Positions 7,644 to 17,877 are shown, counted from the stretch's first letter. The stretch: DNA of 64,000 nt from Dulcicalothrix desertica PCC 7102 (GCF_003991905.1 NZ_RSCL01000026.1:62001-126000); one strand, 5' to 3'. Notes: generated from the letters alone by a model not told the origin. A program made the numbers and translations.

Positions 7644-9524
7644 TCAATTTGACGGGTGGAAATAATCGTAAATTTCTTGAGCTAAACGCTGACCAATACC
7701 TGGAACTTCACCCAGTTGTGCTGGTGTTGCTAAACGAATATAATCTACCGAGCGGAAGTGAGCCAACAGTTGTTTTTGACGGTGACTTCCTAAACCTGGT
7801 ATTTCGTCTAAACGTGACCGCTTCAATTTATCACTTCGTTGTTGACGGTGGAAGGTAACGGCAAAACGGTGTGCTTCATCGCGTAAGCGTCGTAAAAGTT
7901 GCACTCCTGGTTGTTCCGCGTCGGTTTCTACTGGTAAACTGGCGCCAGGTAAAAATATTTCTTCACGCTTTTTCGCCAAACTGACAACACGCACGTCTTC
8001 CATTAAATTCATTTCTTCTAAAACAGCGACAACGGCAGAAAGTTGTCCTTTACCACCATCTATCATTACTAAGTCAGGAAAATCAGGATTTCCCAAACGC
8101 TGTAATTGTGGGTCTTCGATGAATTTACGAAATCTTCGCTGTATAACCTCCGCAAGTGAGGCAAAGTCATCTGAGTGACCTGCTGTAACTGTAGGATTTT
8201 TAATTTTGTAATGACGGTAATGCTGTTTTGCAGGTAAACCATCGATAAATACCACCTGCGAAGCAACTGCATTAGAACCTTGAATATGGGAAATATCGTA
8301 ACCTTCGATGCGGTGGGGTAAGTCGGGTAAGTCTATTATTGCCGCTAAATCTTGCATTGCCTCCGAATTACGGTCTCCCAATTTTTGCATTCGTTCTAAC
8401 TCGTACTGAGCATTACGCTCTACCATATCGAGTAATTCTGCTTTGAGTTGACGTTGTGGCGCCACAATAGTAACTTTACGACCTTTACGTTGACTCAAAG
8501 CCGCAGCCAATATATCAGTATCGGGTAACTCGTGCTGTACCAATATTTCGGTAGGAATTTCTACATCATCAGCAGTTTGATAATGCTCTTCTAACACCCG
8601 TTGTATTATAGCTCCCGATTCTGCACTTCCATCCGCAACAAATGCTAGGCGCCCAACAAGCTGACCTGCACGAATCTGAAATAATTGAATACAAGCATGA
8701 CTATCATTTTTGGCCAAAGCAATGGCATCACGGGAAACAGTATCATCGGGAAGCGATACCTTTTGGTCTGCTGTTAACGACTTTAACCCATTAATTTGGT
8801 CGCGATAACGTGCGGCAGATTCAAAGTTTAACGCTTCTGCCTGCTTACACATCGCCTCAGTTAATATATCTACCAACTCATGTCCACGTCCCTGAAACAC
8901 CATCGCGACTTTTTGCACTGTCTTACGATATTCTTCTGGAGTCTCAAGTTTTTGACATACCCCAGGACAACGACCTAAATCGTAATTCAAACAAGGACGG
9001 TCTTTAAATAAAGGTTGCGGACGCTGACGTAAAGGAAAAATACGCTTACAAATGCGTAATATCTCTCTTAACAACCGCGAATCTGTGTAAGGTCCATAAA
9101 ATTTATCTTTCCCCTTACCAAGCTGTCGTTTGCGTGTGATAAAAATACGCGGATAATCTTCTGACCAAGTAATACAAACGTATGGATACTTTTTATCGTC
9201 TTTGAGCAGAACGTTAAAATAAGGCAAATGCTGCTTAATTAAGTTTGCTTCGAGTGCGAGTGCTTCGGTTTCGGTATCGGTGACAATAAACTCAATATCA
9301 GTTACTTGCTTAACCATTGTCGCGATGCGCTCAGTCAAACGCTGCGAGTCACGAAAATACGAACGAACTCTAGACCGCAGCTTGCGAGACTTACCAATGT
9401 ACATAATGCGGTCACTAGCATCGCGCATGAAATATACCCCAGGTTGCGGGGGAATTTCTTTGAGGCGATTTTCTAACCGTTCGGGGTCTTTTACGAGCGG
9501 TAATACTTTACCAGATATTGTCAC
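7644..9524 (-). CDS. uvrC: excinuclease ABC subunit C
   Basis: UvrC makes both incisions flanking a DNA lesion in nucleotide excision repair, together with UvrA and UvrB. All parts are present in 626 residues: the GIY-YIG nuclease for the 3' cut ([19 protein letters not shown], about residues 28-46), a cysteine cluster region (CPGVCQK), the UVR domain for UvrB contact (about 215-255), the RNase H-like nuclease for the 5' cut ([19 protein letters not shown]), and a C-terminal helix-hairpin-helix pair ([23 protein letters not shown]). Length and order are normal for the family. Confidence 0.97.
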   Translation of the reverse strand: MTISGKVLPLVKDPERLENRLKEIPPQPGVYFMRDASDRIMYIGKSRKLRSRVRSYFRDSQRLTERIATMVKQVTDIEFIVTDTETEALALEANLIKQHLPYFNVLLKDDKKYPYVCITWSEDYPRIFITRKRQLGKGKDKFYGPYTDSRLLREILRICKRIFPLRQRPQPLFKDRPCLNYDLGRCPGVCQKLETPEEYRKTVQKVAMVFQGRGHELVDILTEAMCKQAEALNFESAARYRDQINGLKSLTADQKVSLPDDTVSRDAIALAKNDSHACIQLFQIRAGQLVGRLAFVADGSAESGAIIQRVLEEHYQTADDVEIPTEILVQHELPDTDILAAALSQRKGRKVTIVAPQRQLKAELLDMVERNAQYELERMQKLGDRNSEAMQDLAAIIDLPDLPHRIEGYDISHIQGSNAVASQVVFIDGLPAKQHYRHYKIKNPTVTAGHSDDFASLAEVIQRRFRKFIEDPQLQRLGNPDFPDLVMIDGGKGQLSAVVAVLEEMNLMEDVRVVSLAKKREEIFLPGASLPVETDAEQPGVQLLRRLRDEAHRFAVTFHRQQRSDKLKRSRLDEIPGLGSHRQKQLLAHFRSVDYIRLATPAQLGEVPGIGQRLAQEIYDYFHPSN

Positions 9525-9610
9525 AGTTAAAATTGCTTATTTTATAATATATCTATATATATTTTAATTTTTTGATGAACTATGGCGTATAGCGATACTA
9601 CCCAATTAGA

Positions 9611-9640
9611 TGTAGAGACGTTACATGTAACGTCTCTACA
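9611..9640. repeat. perfect 30-bp palindrome, TGTAGAGACG family
   Basis: TGTAGAGACG at 9611-9620 and its complement CGTCTCTACA at 9631-9640 enclose a palindromic centre, so all 30 bases form a perfect palindrome between the divergent uvrC and DUF3318 genes. Relatives are at 10370-10414, 10452-10480, 23369-23396 (shorter) and, inside smc, 49767-49796. Confidence 0.85.
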
Positions 9641-9710
9641 TAAATCGTTTTAAAATAGCTATACTCCAAAGTGATACTCTATTGTACTGATTTATTCTGG
9701 GGCTGGATAT

Positions 9711-10355
9711 ATGACATCCTATGCAACCTCTTCTGCGAAGGCAGAAATGAGCGAATTACGTCGATTAAAAGGTTTATTGCCACCTGAATTACAAAGTTGG
9801 GTCACGGTCGAAGGAACGACAGAAGTCAATCCACCCCTTGTTAGATGCGAAGAAATTGGTAAAGACCAAGTTGAAATTCAAATCGATTTGGTGAAATGGG
9901 ATTCTCTCGCTATCGACCAACGCAACTTGTTATTCTGGCATGAAGTCGCTCGCGTTCAAAATGATACTATTCCCAAAGATGGGTGGGAAATGGCGGCACT
10001 TGCTATTGGTTTAGGTGGCGCCGTTGGTGAACTTTGGGTACAAGATGGATTATTATTAATCCTCGCTTTAGCATTATGCGGTGTTTCTGGTTGGCGCCTG
10101 TATCAAAAAAATAGTGGCGAAAAAATCGCACGCGAACTAATTGAAGCAGATGAAAAGGCAATTGGACTTGCACAGCGTTTCGGTTACACTGTTCCCAACG
10201 CTTATAAAAGTCTTGGTAGTGCCCTAAAAACTTTGATTGATACCACTAACAGTAAGCGTGAACGCTCTAAATATGAAGCGCGTCTTTCAGCACTAAAACG
10301 CAGTGCCAATAAAGTTCGTGGCAAATCCCCTAGAAACGCCGATGACGATATGTAA
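9711..10355 (+). CDS. DUF3318 domain membrane protein
   Basis: A 214-residue protein of the cyanobacterial DUF3318 family. The N-terminal 100 residues are soluble and conserved (SELRRLKGLLPPELQSWV; LLFWHEVARVQNDTIP). Then come two hydrophobic segments (about residues 95-107 and 112-126) that should anchor it in a membrane, followed by a helical, charged tail (RELIEADEKAIGLAQRFGY). HEVARVQ resembles a degenerate HExxH-like helix, but I would not call it a protease from this. Function unknown. Confidence 0.8.
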   Translation: MTSYATSSAKAEMSELRRLKGLLPPELQSWVTVEGTTEVNPPLVRCEEIGKDQVEIQIDLVKWDSLAIDQRNLLFWHEVARVQNDTIPKDGWEMAALAIGLGGAVGELWVQDGLLLILALALCGVSGWRLYQKNSGEKIARELIEADEKAIGLAQRFGYTVPNAYKSLGSALKTLIDTTNSKRERSKYEARLSALKRSANKVRGKSPRNADDDM

Positions 10356-10369
10356 AAACGTGATAAATC

Positions 10370-10480
10370 TGTAGAGACGTGATTCATCACGTCTACAAAT
10401 ATCACGTCTCTACAAAAGTTTTGTGGTGTAGTTTTGAAAATACTGTAAAGCTGTAGAGACTTAGCGAGAAAGTCTCTACA
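10370..10480. repeat. cluster of TGTAGAGACG-family palindromes
   Basis: Two units stand side by side: TGTAGAGACG at 10370-10379 paired with CGTCTACA and again with CGTCTCTACA ending at 10414, and a second hairpin TGTAGAGAC 10452-10460 with GTCTCTACA 10472-10480. They lie between the convergent DUF3318 and queE genes and may stop transcription from both sides. Confidence 0.75.
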
Positions 10481-10517
10481 ATATGGAAAATTCGCTCGAT
10501 ATCGAGTAAATCTAGCT

Positions 10518-11321
10518 TTACAACTGGTTTAACATCTTATGGGTTTGAGGAACTACTCGCACATGCTTAACTATTCGCTTCATCATGGCTTGCCATACCA
10601 AAACTTGGTCGGGTTCTGGCGCCATTATTTCTTTTTCCGCATGTGTTGGCGATATTAACGGTGTTACAGGCTGCAAAAATATTGGAATTGATGGATTTAT
10701 GTCCGCGACTATTTGCGCTGCTTGCTTTAACTCCTCTACATCCGTCGAACTTGAAACAATAATCTTGACAAAAACTTCTACTTGTGAATCATAACAAAGT
10801 TGTAAAAAGCGTGCGTGTTCAACTAAACGCTTTTCACCACTGACGCTTTCAAGTTTAAAATCCATACCCACTGAGTCAAGATATGGTAACACCATTGCGA
10901 GTTGTTCGCTTCGATGTCCACCAGTCTCTAAATATATGGGTAATTTAGTTGCACTACGGACTTGCGGTAAAAATTCAACAAGGAAAGAGGCATGAAGAAG
11001 TGGTTCGCCACCTGTCAAGCTAATGCTATCGTGTAGCTGAGGTATATTTTGTCGCTCAACCCATTCGACTAACATAGATAATGTTACAGGGTTTGAATAT
11101 ACTTCAAAATCGCGTAAACCAGGGTAGCGTTCAATTCGACATGTTGTTGGTGCATTCCATGTATTGGAGCTATCGCAAAAGTGACAGCGCAGGTCACACA
11201 GTGCGAACCGGATAAAAATCTGACGAGTTCCAACGTTTAGTCCTTCCCCTTGGATGGCTGAAAACACCTCAACTAAGCGTGCATTAGTTGTAGCAGTTGT
11301 GACAGTTGTTTTTGCGGTCAT
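10518..11321 (-). CDS. queE: 7-carboxy-7-deazaguanine synthase
   Basis: QueE is the radical SAM enzyme that contracts 6-carboxytetrahydropterin to 7-carboxy-7-deazaguanine on the way to queuosine. The N-terminal substrate loop EVFSAIQGEGLNVG precedes the cluster motif CDLRCHFC (CX3CX2C, about residues 42-49). The glycine-rich SAM motif is SLTGGEPLLH. The length, 267 residues, is somewhat above the minimal enzyme but normal for cyanobacterial forms. Neighbouring queuosine genes are not in the window. Confidence 0.92.
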   Translation of the reverse strand: MTAKTTVTTATTNARLVEVFSAIQGEGLNVGTRQIFIRFALCDLRCHFCDSSNTWNAPTTCRIERYPGLRDFEVYSNPVTLSMLVEWVERQNIPQLHDSISLTGGEPLLHASFLVEFLPQVRSATKLPIYLETGGHRSEQLAMVLPYLDSVGMDFKLESVSGEKRLVEHARFLQLCYDSQVEVFVKIIVSSSTDVEELKQAAQIVADINPSIPIFLQPVTPLISPTHAEKEIMAPEPDQVLVWQAMMKRIVKHVRVVPQTHKMLNQL

Positions 11322-11617
11322 ACTATCGATATATCAAAGAACGTGACTAAAAACACAGCTAAGATAAGACTGTAATAAAATTGACATTGTAGTATCGAAT
11401 ATGTTTTAACTTTGAGCAAAACTACATGAACCAATATTAAGTACAGGAGGCGCCATAGTAAAAAAACTATAGTTATAGACAAGAGCATGTGAACGAATGA
11501 TTATGATGCCATCGTAGTAGTTATATATTAAGTACACTAAGAACGGTAAAGTATTTATTACAACATAATCATGTTTAGGAAAATTAATAATTACAGCAAG
11601 TTTCAGTACAAAGTTTC

Positions 11618-12616
11618 ATGACAAGCCAACCCACAGAGGCAGATTTTTCCGTTAAATACCAAGCGGATACCGCAATAATTCAGGTTCCTGCAAGGTTGAG
11701 CGTACTTGAAGCTATAGCTTTCAAGCAAACCTGCCAAGACCTAACCCAAAAAGATAACGTATTGAAACAAATTATTATTGCTTTTGACAATACTATTTTT
11801 ATGGATAGTAGTGGGTTAGGTGCTTTGGTGAGTAATTTCAAAATTGCTCAACAACAAGGAATTTCGATGACGTTGCGGAATGTCACACCACAGGTGATGG
11901 CAGTATTAAATTTGACCGGATTAGATCAAGTTTTCCCAATTGAATCAAAGTCCGAACCTGTATCGCGAGTAGATCAGTTAGAAGAAAACTTACCCACAAC
12001 TCATCTAAGCGTCAAATCTTGGATGAAGCGCTTTATCGATATCGTTGGAGCTATTGTAGGTTTGGTAATTACCGCTATCTTGGCAATTCCCATTATAATT
12101 GCTATCCAAATCGATGACCCAGGTCCAATTTTCTTTGCTCAAACGCGCTGTGGTTGGATGGGTAAACATTTCCGAATGTGGAAATTTCGTTCGATGTGCG
12201 TTGATGCAGAAGCCAAAAAGGCTGAACTACTAAAGCAAAACCAAGTCCAAGGTGCATTTTTTAAAATTGATAACGACCCGCGAGTTACAAGAGTCGGACG
12301 TTTTTTACGACGAACTTCGCTTGACGAACTGCCACAATTTTTAAATGTACTCAAAGGCGAAATGAGTTTGGTTGGTACTAGACCTCCTACACCCGATGAA
12401 GTTGCACGTTACGAAGTGCCCGAATGGCAACGTTTAGACGTGAAACCAGGGATGACTGGAGAGTGGCAAGTAAACGGTCGCTCTAGTATACGCAGTTTCG
12501 AGGATGTAATTCGTCTCGACTTGCAATACCAAAAAAATTGGACTTTGCTATACGACCTCAAGCTGATTTTCAGAACCATCACAATTTTGTTCAAGAAAAA
12601 CAGCGGCGCCGTCTAA
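11618..12616 (+). CDS. STAS domain fused to initiating sugar (phosphoglycosyl) transferase
   Basis: Two domains in 332 residues. Residues about 10-110 are a STAS (anti-sigma-antagonist) domain with the phosphorylatable-serine motif MDSSGLGAL (Ser64/Ser65). After a linker comes a WcaJ/EpsL-type monotopic phosphoglycosyl transferase: one membrane helix (about 140-160), the DPGPIFFAQTRCG segment, KFRSM, and the catalytic D-E pair in RRTSLDELPQFLNVL, then GTRPP and the PGMTGEWQVNGRS block. Such enzymes load the first sugar phosphate onto undecaprenyl phosphate for exopolysaccharide. The STAS part suggests control by a partner-switching kinase and phosphatase. A WcaI-like glycosyltransferase follows on the same strand. 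Confidence 0.88.
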   Translation: MTSQPTEADFSVKYQADTAIIQVPARLSVLEAIAFKQTCQDLTQKDNVLKQIIIAFDNTIFMDSSGLGALVSNFKIAQQQGISMTLRNVTPQVMAVLNLTGLDQVFPIESKSEPVSRVDQLEENLPTTHLSVKSWMKRFIDIVGAIVGLVITAILAIPIIIAIQIDDPGPIFFAQTRCGWMGKHFRMWKFRSMCVDAEAKKAELLKQNQVQGAFFKIDNDPRVTRVGRFLRRTSLDELPQFLNVLKGEMSLVGTRPPTPDEVARYEVPEWQRLDVKPGMTGEWQVNGRSSIRSFEDVIRLDLQYQKNWTLLYDLKLIFRTITILFKKNSGAV

Positions 12617-12636
12617 AATACAACTAATCATCACTC

Positions 12637-12674
12637 AAAAACCTGGTTTCGTAGAAGTTACCAGGTTTTTTTTT
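12637..12674 (+). terminator. rho-independent terminator after the sugar transferase
   Basis: An 11-bp perfect stem (AAAAACCTGGT at 12637-12647; ACCAGGTTTTT at 12660-12670), a 12-base loop and a run of nine T. Confidence 0.85.
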
Positions 12675-13113
12675 ACGTAGAAACCTTAAAGTCATTTTAG
12701 CTTGTTAATGGGGGAATTTGTTAAAGATGTCTCGGTTAATACCAATAATTTAGATTCGATTTGCAATTTGCAATTACTAATTTAAACAGCAAATAATGAC
12801 GATTACAAGCGTAAATACTGAATATTATGTTTGTATAGCTTAGTTATATAAATATTTTCGCCTCTAAAAGCGAGGGTATTCACGGAGATAAATTACTCTA
12901 AGTAAACATAAAATAAACAAGTGCAAGTAAAAAAAGTATTACGCACTATGTAAAGAGTTGACTTCAAGTTTACTCAATCTTCAACGAAAAAAAACGGACA
13001 TTAATAAACTCTGAAGAGAAAATTAATAGTAACCAGCGTTTTTTAGGTAAGGGATAACAAAATAAAACTTGCCTTTAAATCACCGACCAGGGCTGTTCAA
13101 ACTTACTATATTT
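12675..13113. other. gene-free leader region
   Basis: About 440 bases without a supported gene between the terminator and the glycosyltransferase start. It presumably holds the promoter and a long leader of the latter. I see no conserved riboswitch. Confidence 0.4.
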
Positions 13114-14502
13114 ATGAGAATTTTAATTTACTCTTACAACTATCACCCCGAACCCATTGGTATTGCTCCGCTAATGACCGAGCTAGCAGAGGGTTTAGTA
13201 AAGCGTGGACATGAGGTGCGTGTAGTTACAGCAATGCCTAATTATCCTCAGCGTCAAATTTATAAAGAGTATCGTGGTAAATTTTTTGTTACAGAAGAGA
13301 AAAACGGCGTTAAGATTCAACGTAGTTTCGTTTGGATACGTCCTCAGCCAAACTTACTCGACCGGATTTTGCTCGACGCTAGTTTTGCACTTACCAGTTT
13401 TGTCCCAGCATTATCTGGCTGGCGCCCAGATGTTATACTAACAACCTCACCATCGCTTCCCTGCTGTGTACCCGCTGCTTTATTAGGATGGTGGAACCGT
13501 TGCCCAGTAGTTTTAAACCTTCAAGATATTCTTCCAGACGCTGCAATTCACGTTGGTTTACTCAAGAACAAATATTTAATCAAAGTTTTTCAGACGCTGG
13601 AAAAATTTGCTTACCGCACCGCAACCAAAATCAGCGTCATTGCTGATGGATTCGTTGATAATTTATTACAAAAGGGCGTTGCAGCCGATAAAATGGTCAA
13701 AATACCCAATTGGGTAGATGTAAATTTTATTCGTTCCTTGTCTAAAGAAGATAATGAATTTCGTCGTACCCACAACCTCAACGGTAAGTTTGTGGTGATG
13801 TACTCAGGGAATATTGCTTTAACTCAAGGTTTAGAGACTGTCGTCAAAGCCGCAAGTCAGGTGCGGCACATCCGTGATATTGTCGTAGTAATTGTTGGAG
13901 AAGCAAAAGGTTTACAGCGCTTGCAACTTGAATGCGACAAATACGGCGCCGACAATGTGATATTGCTACCATTTCAAAAACGTGAAACTTTACCAACAAT
14001 GTTGGCTGCTGCAGATGTAAGCTTGGTAGTACAAAAGAAAAATGTTATTTCGTTCAATATGCCGTCTAAAATTCAGGTAGCGCTAGCAAGTGGACGTGCC
14101 ATTATAGCATCAGTACCCGATACAGGCACAGCGGCAAAGGCAATATCTAGTAGTGGTGGTGGTATTGTCGTTCCTCCAGAAGACCCCGACGCATTAGCCA
14201 ACTCTATTTTGCAATTGTACTCGGCGCCAGAACTTGTTAACTCACTTGGCTACAACAGTCGAAAGTACGCAGTAGAAAACTACTCGTTTGATAACGCCTT
14301 GAATCAATACGAGAACTTATTTTACGCAATTACAGAGCCAGCCACAAGCCCAGCTGTTCAAGCAGTTATTGATAAGAGCGTTCAACCAATAGTCCAACCT
14401 GTTGTGATTCAGCCAAGATACGAGCCTATATTTTATACCGTTAGTGAAAATGAAGTGACTCGAAAACCAAAAACAGTTTCTAAACGAACACTCACAGAGT
14501 AA
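13114..14502 (+). CDS. WcaI-like family 4 glycosyltransferase
   Basis: A GT-B fold enzyme of 462 residues. The N-terminal acceptor domain has ILIYSYNYHPEPIGIAPLM and VRVVTAMPNYPQRQIY, typical of WcaI (colanic acid glycosyltransferase). The C-terminal donor domain has YSGNIALTQGLETVV and the sugar-nucleotide site with VPPEDPDALA. It should add a sugar to a lipid-linked exopolysaccharide intermediate at the inner membrane. I chose ATG 13114 (MRILIYSYNY) because the family begins there; an upstream in-frame ATG at 13069 adds 15 unconserved residues. After about residue 405 a low-complexity tail rich in Val, Gln and Pro (VQPIVQPVVIQPRYEP) extends beyond the domain. Confidence 0.88.
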   Translation: MRILIYSYNYHPEPIGIAPLMTELAEGLVKRGHEVRVVTAMPNYPQRQIYKEYRGKFFVTEEKNGVKIQRSFVWIRPQPNLLDRILLDASFALTSFVPALSGWRPDVILTTSPSLPCCVPAALLGWWNRCPVVLNLQDILPDAAIHVGLLKNKYLIKVFQTLEKFAYRTATKISVIADGFVDNLLQKGVAADKMVKIPNWVDVNFIRSLSKEDNEFRRTHNLNGKFVVMYSGNIALTQGLETVVKAASQVRHIRDIVVVIVGEAKGLQRLQLECDKYGADNVILLPFQKRETLPTMLAAADVSLVVQKKNVISFNMPSKIQVALASGRAIIASVPDTGTAAKAISSSGGGIVVPPEDPDALANSILQLYSAPELVNSLGYNSRKYAVENYSFDNALNQYENLFYAITEPATSPAVQAVIDKSVQPIVQPVVIQPRYEPIFYTVSENEVTRKPKTVSKRTLTE

Positions 14503-14503
14503 T

Positions 14504-14704
14504 TTAATCGACTTTAACAACGCGAAACCCCATCGCACACTGATACTGTTCGGGCTGCTCTGTTGTAATTTTATCAATAGCCCGACCACAGTACAGTTGT
14601 CCTTCGCGCCAACGCGGTTGACCACTTGCATCTGCCAGCATACATGACTGACAAACTTTAGACGGCGCCAAAATTTGGTTTTCTGTTAAAATCGCTGCTA
14701 ACAT
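14504..14704 (-). CDS. small conserved four-cysteine protein
   Basis: A 66-residue protein with cysteines at about 18, 21, 39 and 55 (KVCQSCMLAD, LYCGRAID, YQCAMGFRV). The CxxC and two further single Cys could bind zinc or an iron-sulfur cluster. Composition is normal for a real gene and it ends one base from the convergent glycosyltransferase stop. Family and function are not recognised. Confidence 0.6.
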   Translation of the reverse strand: MLAAILTENQILAPSKVCQSCMLADASGQPRWREGQLYCGRAIDKITTEQPEQYQCAMGFRVVKVD

Positions 14705-14730
14705 ACCATTCCCCTATTTTGAAATATCTT

Positions 14731-14812
14731 AGAAACCGGGTTTCTTTACCGATAACTTGTAATAAAAATCACGATTTGTCTGCGACAATGAACGGGTAGA
14801 AACCCGGTTTCT
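14731..14812. repeat. two GAAACC/GGTTTC palindromes
   Basis: AGAAACCGGGTTTCT (14731-14745) and AGAAACCCGGTTTCT (14798-14812) stand 52 bp apart upstream of the small four-cysteine gene. They belong to the same family as 6440-6464. Confidence 0.75.
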
Positions 14813-15028
14813 TTGCGATGATAAATTTTTCAAAAAACATTCCTAATTCTTACCCAGTAAGAATTAGTAGTATTCGTTATAACACATAGGTTATTATTTG
14901 TAATCATTTAATAATAAAAATTATTCTTAACAATCTTCTAATGTTAAATATATTAAGAATCTAATCCCTTTGTGACAATGAATACAGAAATTAATTAAAC
15001 ACATCAATACTTGACAACTCGATTTCAC

Positions 15029-15161
15029 ACCTAGTGGTTTGTGTCATTAAATTTGGTGTGATATATTTTTTACCACAGAGGCACAGAGAGACAGAGGTAA
15101 GAGTTAAGAGAGTGAGAGTTCGGCGCCTACACCCCAAAACTATTGACATGAACCACTAGGG
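15029..15161. mobile_element. MITE-like element with CCTAGTGGTT ends
   Basis: The left end ACCTAGTGGTTTGTGTCA and the complement of the right end CCCTAGTGGTTCATGTCA match, and similarity continues inward to about 30 bases. The 133-bp interior carries an ACCACAGAGGCACAGAGAG motif that recurs near 53695. It is non-coding, in the glyA upstream region. It may be a MITE; target duplications are not clear. Confidence 0.55.
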
Positions 15162-15266
15162 TAGCAAAAGAACGTTATCATAGTTTACGCAATTGTAGAT
15201 GGCTCGAATCCCTAGGATTTATAGTAGGGAGTCGAATAAAATAGCTACATGCTCAACTTAAAGACT

Positions 15267-16550
15267 ATGACTAAGACAAATTCTGATTTTTTGGCAACTT
15301 CTGACCCAGCCGTTGCGGAGTTAATAGGTGACGAACTGCAACGTCAGCGTGACCACTTAGAGTTAATCGCAAGTGAGAACTTTACTTCAGCTGCGGTACT
15401 TGCTGCTCAAGGTTCGGTACTAACAAACAAATACGCTGAAGGTTTACCCGGCAAACGCTACTACGGTGGCTGTGAATATGTGGATAAAATTGAACAGTTA
15501 GCTATTGACCGCGTTAAAGAATTATTCGGCGCCGCACATGCTAACGTTCAACCTCACTCAGGCGCCCAAGCGAACTTTGCTGTTTTTCTAACTCTACTAT
15601 CTCCTGGTGACAAAATCATGGGGATGGATTTATCGCATGGTGGACACCTAACTCATGGTTCACCAGTAAACGTCTCAGGTAAATGGTTTGAAGTTTCCCA
15701 TTATGGTGTAGACCAACAAACCGAACAGTTGAACTACGACGCTATCCGTGAGCAGGCGCTTAGGGAGCGTCCTAAGCTCATCATTTGCGGTTATTCAGCA
15801 TATCCAAGAATTATAGACTTTGAAAAATTCCGTAGCATTGCTTCGGAAGTCGGCGCCTACTTGCTAGCAGATATTGCTCATATCGCCGGATTAGTAGCAA
15901 CTGGACACCACCCCAACCCTATCCCTTATTGTGATGTTGTCACAACAACAACTCACAAAACCTTACGCGGACCTCGTGGTGGTTTAATTATGACCCGTGA
16001 CGCGGAACTAGGTAAAAAACTCGACAAATCAGTTTTTCCAGGTACCCAAGGCGGTCCATTAGAACATGTAATTGCGGGTAAAGCTGTTGCCTTTGGCGAA
16101 GCACTCAAACCTGAATTTAAAGCTTATTCTGCCCAAGTTATCGAAAACGCCCGTGCAATGGCTAACCAATTGCAACAGCGTGGTTTAAAAATTGTCTCCA
16201 ATGGCACAGATAATCACTTAATGTTAGTAGATTTGCGTAGCGTTGGAATGACAGGAAAACAGGCAGACCAACTAGTTAGTACAGTGAATATAACTGCTAA
16301 CAAAAATACAGTGCCATTTGACCCAGAGTCACCATTTGTAACCAGTGGTTTACGACTAGGTTCACCAGCAATGACGACACGTGGAATGGGAGCAGCAGAA
16401 TTTGTTGAAATTGCCAATATTATTGCTGACTGCTTGACTAACCCTGAGTCTAATAGTGTAGCTGATGATTGTCGGCGCCGAGTAGCTTCTTTGTGCGCGC
16501 GCTTCCCATTGTATCCACATATTCAAATTCCTGTACCAGCTTTGGTATAA
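15267..16550 (+). CDS. glyA: serine hydroxymethyltransferase
   Basis: GlyA interconverts serine and glycine with tetrahydrofolate, supplying one-carbon units. The sequence carries the N-terminal [17 protein letters not shown] block, the [15 protein letters not shown] segment and the PLP-lysine site [16 protein letters not shown]. Length is 427 residues, normal for the family. I chose ATG 15267 ([14 protein letters not shown]), the usual cyanobacterial start, over the in-frame ATG at 15249. No glycine riboswitch is recognisable upstream. Confidence 0.95.
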   Translation: MTKTNSDFLATSDPAVAELIGDELQRQRDHLELIASENFTSAAVLAAQGSVLTNKYAEGLPGKRYYGGCEYVDKIEQLAIDRVKELFGAAHANVQPHSGAQANFAVFLTLLSPGDKIMGMDLSHGGHLTHGSPVNVSGKWFEVSHYGVDQQTEQLNYDAIREQALRERPKLIICGYSAYPRIIDFEKFRSIASEVGAYLLADIAHIAGLVATGHHPNPIPYCDVVTTTTHKTLRGPRGGLIMTRDAELGKKLDKSVFPGTQGGPLEHVIAGKAVAFGEALKPEFKAYSAQVIENARAMANQLQQRGLKIVSNGTDNHLMLVDLRSVGMTGKQADQLVSTVNITANKNTVPFDPESPFVTSGLRLGSPAMTTRGMGAAEFVEIANIIADCLTNPESNSVADDCRRRVASLCARFPLYPHIQIPVPALV

Positions 16551-16554
16551 AAAG

Positions 16555-16633
16555 TCTTGTGGAATGGGCATCCTTGCCCGTTATAAATATAGAGGGAATA
16601 TAGAGGGCGGGCAGGGATGCCCGCTCCACAAGA
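16555..16633. repeat. TCTTGTGG-family inverted-repeat element
   Basis: A 79-bp copy of the element described at 5213: TCTTGTGG at 16555 and CCACAAGA ending at 16633, with internal palindromes around GGGCATCC and GGATGCCC. It begins four bases after the glyA stop and may end its transcript. Confidence 0.75.
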
Positions 16634-16827
16634 CACAAGACAACAGGAAAAATTAAATTCTTTTAGTTTAAATATTAAGCCCAATATTATATCTAAATTA
16701 AGATTACGTAGATTAAAAACACTATACTGATTAGCATTTAAAGTTTAGTATATATATAAAGTTAAGAGTGTATCTGAAATAAAATTCAATTGAAAACTGT
16801 TGTATACATTACTAGTTAAATATACTA

Positions 16828-17877
16828 ATGCTTGCCCAGATATATCATCTGATTGCTTTTCTTGTTGCCGCAGTAGTCGTTCTCTGGACTACACCAGATG
16901 TTAGAAATATTGGTATCAAAAGCGGAAAACTTGATAAGCCTGGAGAAAGAAAAGTCCATCAACGTCCAATGGTTCGTCTTGGAGGTGTGAGCATTTTTGC
17001 TGGCGCCATGCTTTCATTAATTATTGTGTGGTGGTTAGGTGGATTTGGAAATTTGCCTCCAGACAAAGAATGGCAAGTTATTGGTGTAATTTTAGGAGGA
17101 ATAGGCTTTTTCTCAATTGGCTTTGCAGATGACTTATTAAACTTGTCACCATTTATACGTTTATTATTACAAGTAATTGTAGCTTCCTGTGTTTGGAAAG
17201 CTGGTGTAAGTATAGATTTTGTTACGATTCCAATGTTTGGTATCGTTCATCTTGGGTGGTTAAGTTTACCAATCACGGTTATTTGGCTGGCTGGAATGGT
17301 AAACGCCATTAACTGGATTGACGGATTAGATGGATTAGCAGCAGGTGTATCGGGAATTGCCGCTGTTGTACTACTTGTCGTTTCGTTATATATGAAGCAA
17401 CCTGCTGCCGCATTAATTGCTGCCGCACTTGCTGGAGCTTCATTAGGATTTTTACGATATAACTTTAACCCGGCTCAAATTTTTATGGGTGACGGTGGCT
17501 CATATTTTATGGGCTTTACTCTTGCTGCCGTTAGTATTATTGGTCTAGTAAAAATTCCTGCTGTGACTGCGGTATTGCTGCCGTATGTAATTTTAGCAGT
17601 ACCCATTTTTGATATGTCCGCTGTAATTCTTTTGCGTTTACGTCAAGGTAAATCACCTTTCAGTGCCGATAAACGTCATTTACATCACCGCTTACTCAAT
17701 GCTGGACTCTCTCATCGCTGGGCAGTTTTATTTATTTACTCCTTAACATTGTGGTTGGGTAGTTTGGCGGTGGCAATTGTTGGAATTCCTAGTGGCGCCA
17801 TTTTTGCCTGTGCTGCGACATCTTTACTCAGTTATACTTCTTGGAAAGTCTGGAAAAGATCAAGAGTTAGGAGTTAG
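16828..17877 (+). CDS. WecA/TagO-like undecaprenyl-phosphate sugar-1-phosphate transferase
   Basis: A 349-residue polytopic membrane enzyme of the MraY/WecA family with about ten hydrophobic segments. Diagnostic motifs are KVHQRPMVRLGG (substrate loop), FADDLLNLSPF (metal-binding DD), NAINWIDGLDGLAAG, FMGDGGSYFMGF and the basic cytoplasmic loop DKRHLHHRLLNAGLSHR typical of the WecA type rather than MraY. It transfers a HexNAc-1-phosphate to undecaprenyl phosphate, starting a surface polysaccharide or wall polymer. Its last residues (RSRVRS) and its stop codon lie in a TTAGGAG heptamer repeat. Confidence 0.9.
   Translation: MLAQIYHLIAFLVAAVVVLWTTPDVRNIGIKSGKLDKPGERKVHQRPMVRLGGVSIFAGAMLSLIIVWWLGGFGNLPPDKEWQVIGVILGGIGFFSIGFADDLLNLSPFIRLLLQVIVASCVWKAGVSIDFVTIPMFGIVHLGWLSLPITVIWLAGMVNAINWIDGLDGLAAGVSGIAAVVLLVVSLYMKQPAAALIAAALAGASLGFLRYNFNPAQIFMGDGGSYFMGFTLAAVSIIGLVKIPAVTAVLLPYVILAVPIFDMSAVILLRLRQGKSPFSADKRHLHHRLLNAGLSHRWAVLFIYSLTLWLGSLAVAIVGIPSGAIFACAATSLLSYTSWKVWKRSRVRS

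Noticed and set aside
15185-15235. tRNA-like GGCTCGAATCCCTAG
   Set aside because: It resembles a T arm, but no acceptor or anticodon arm can be folded around it. No tRNA or rRNA gene was found in the window.
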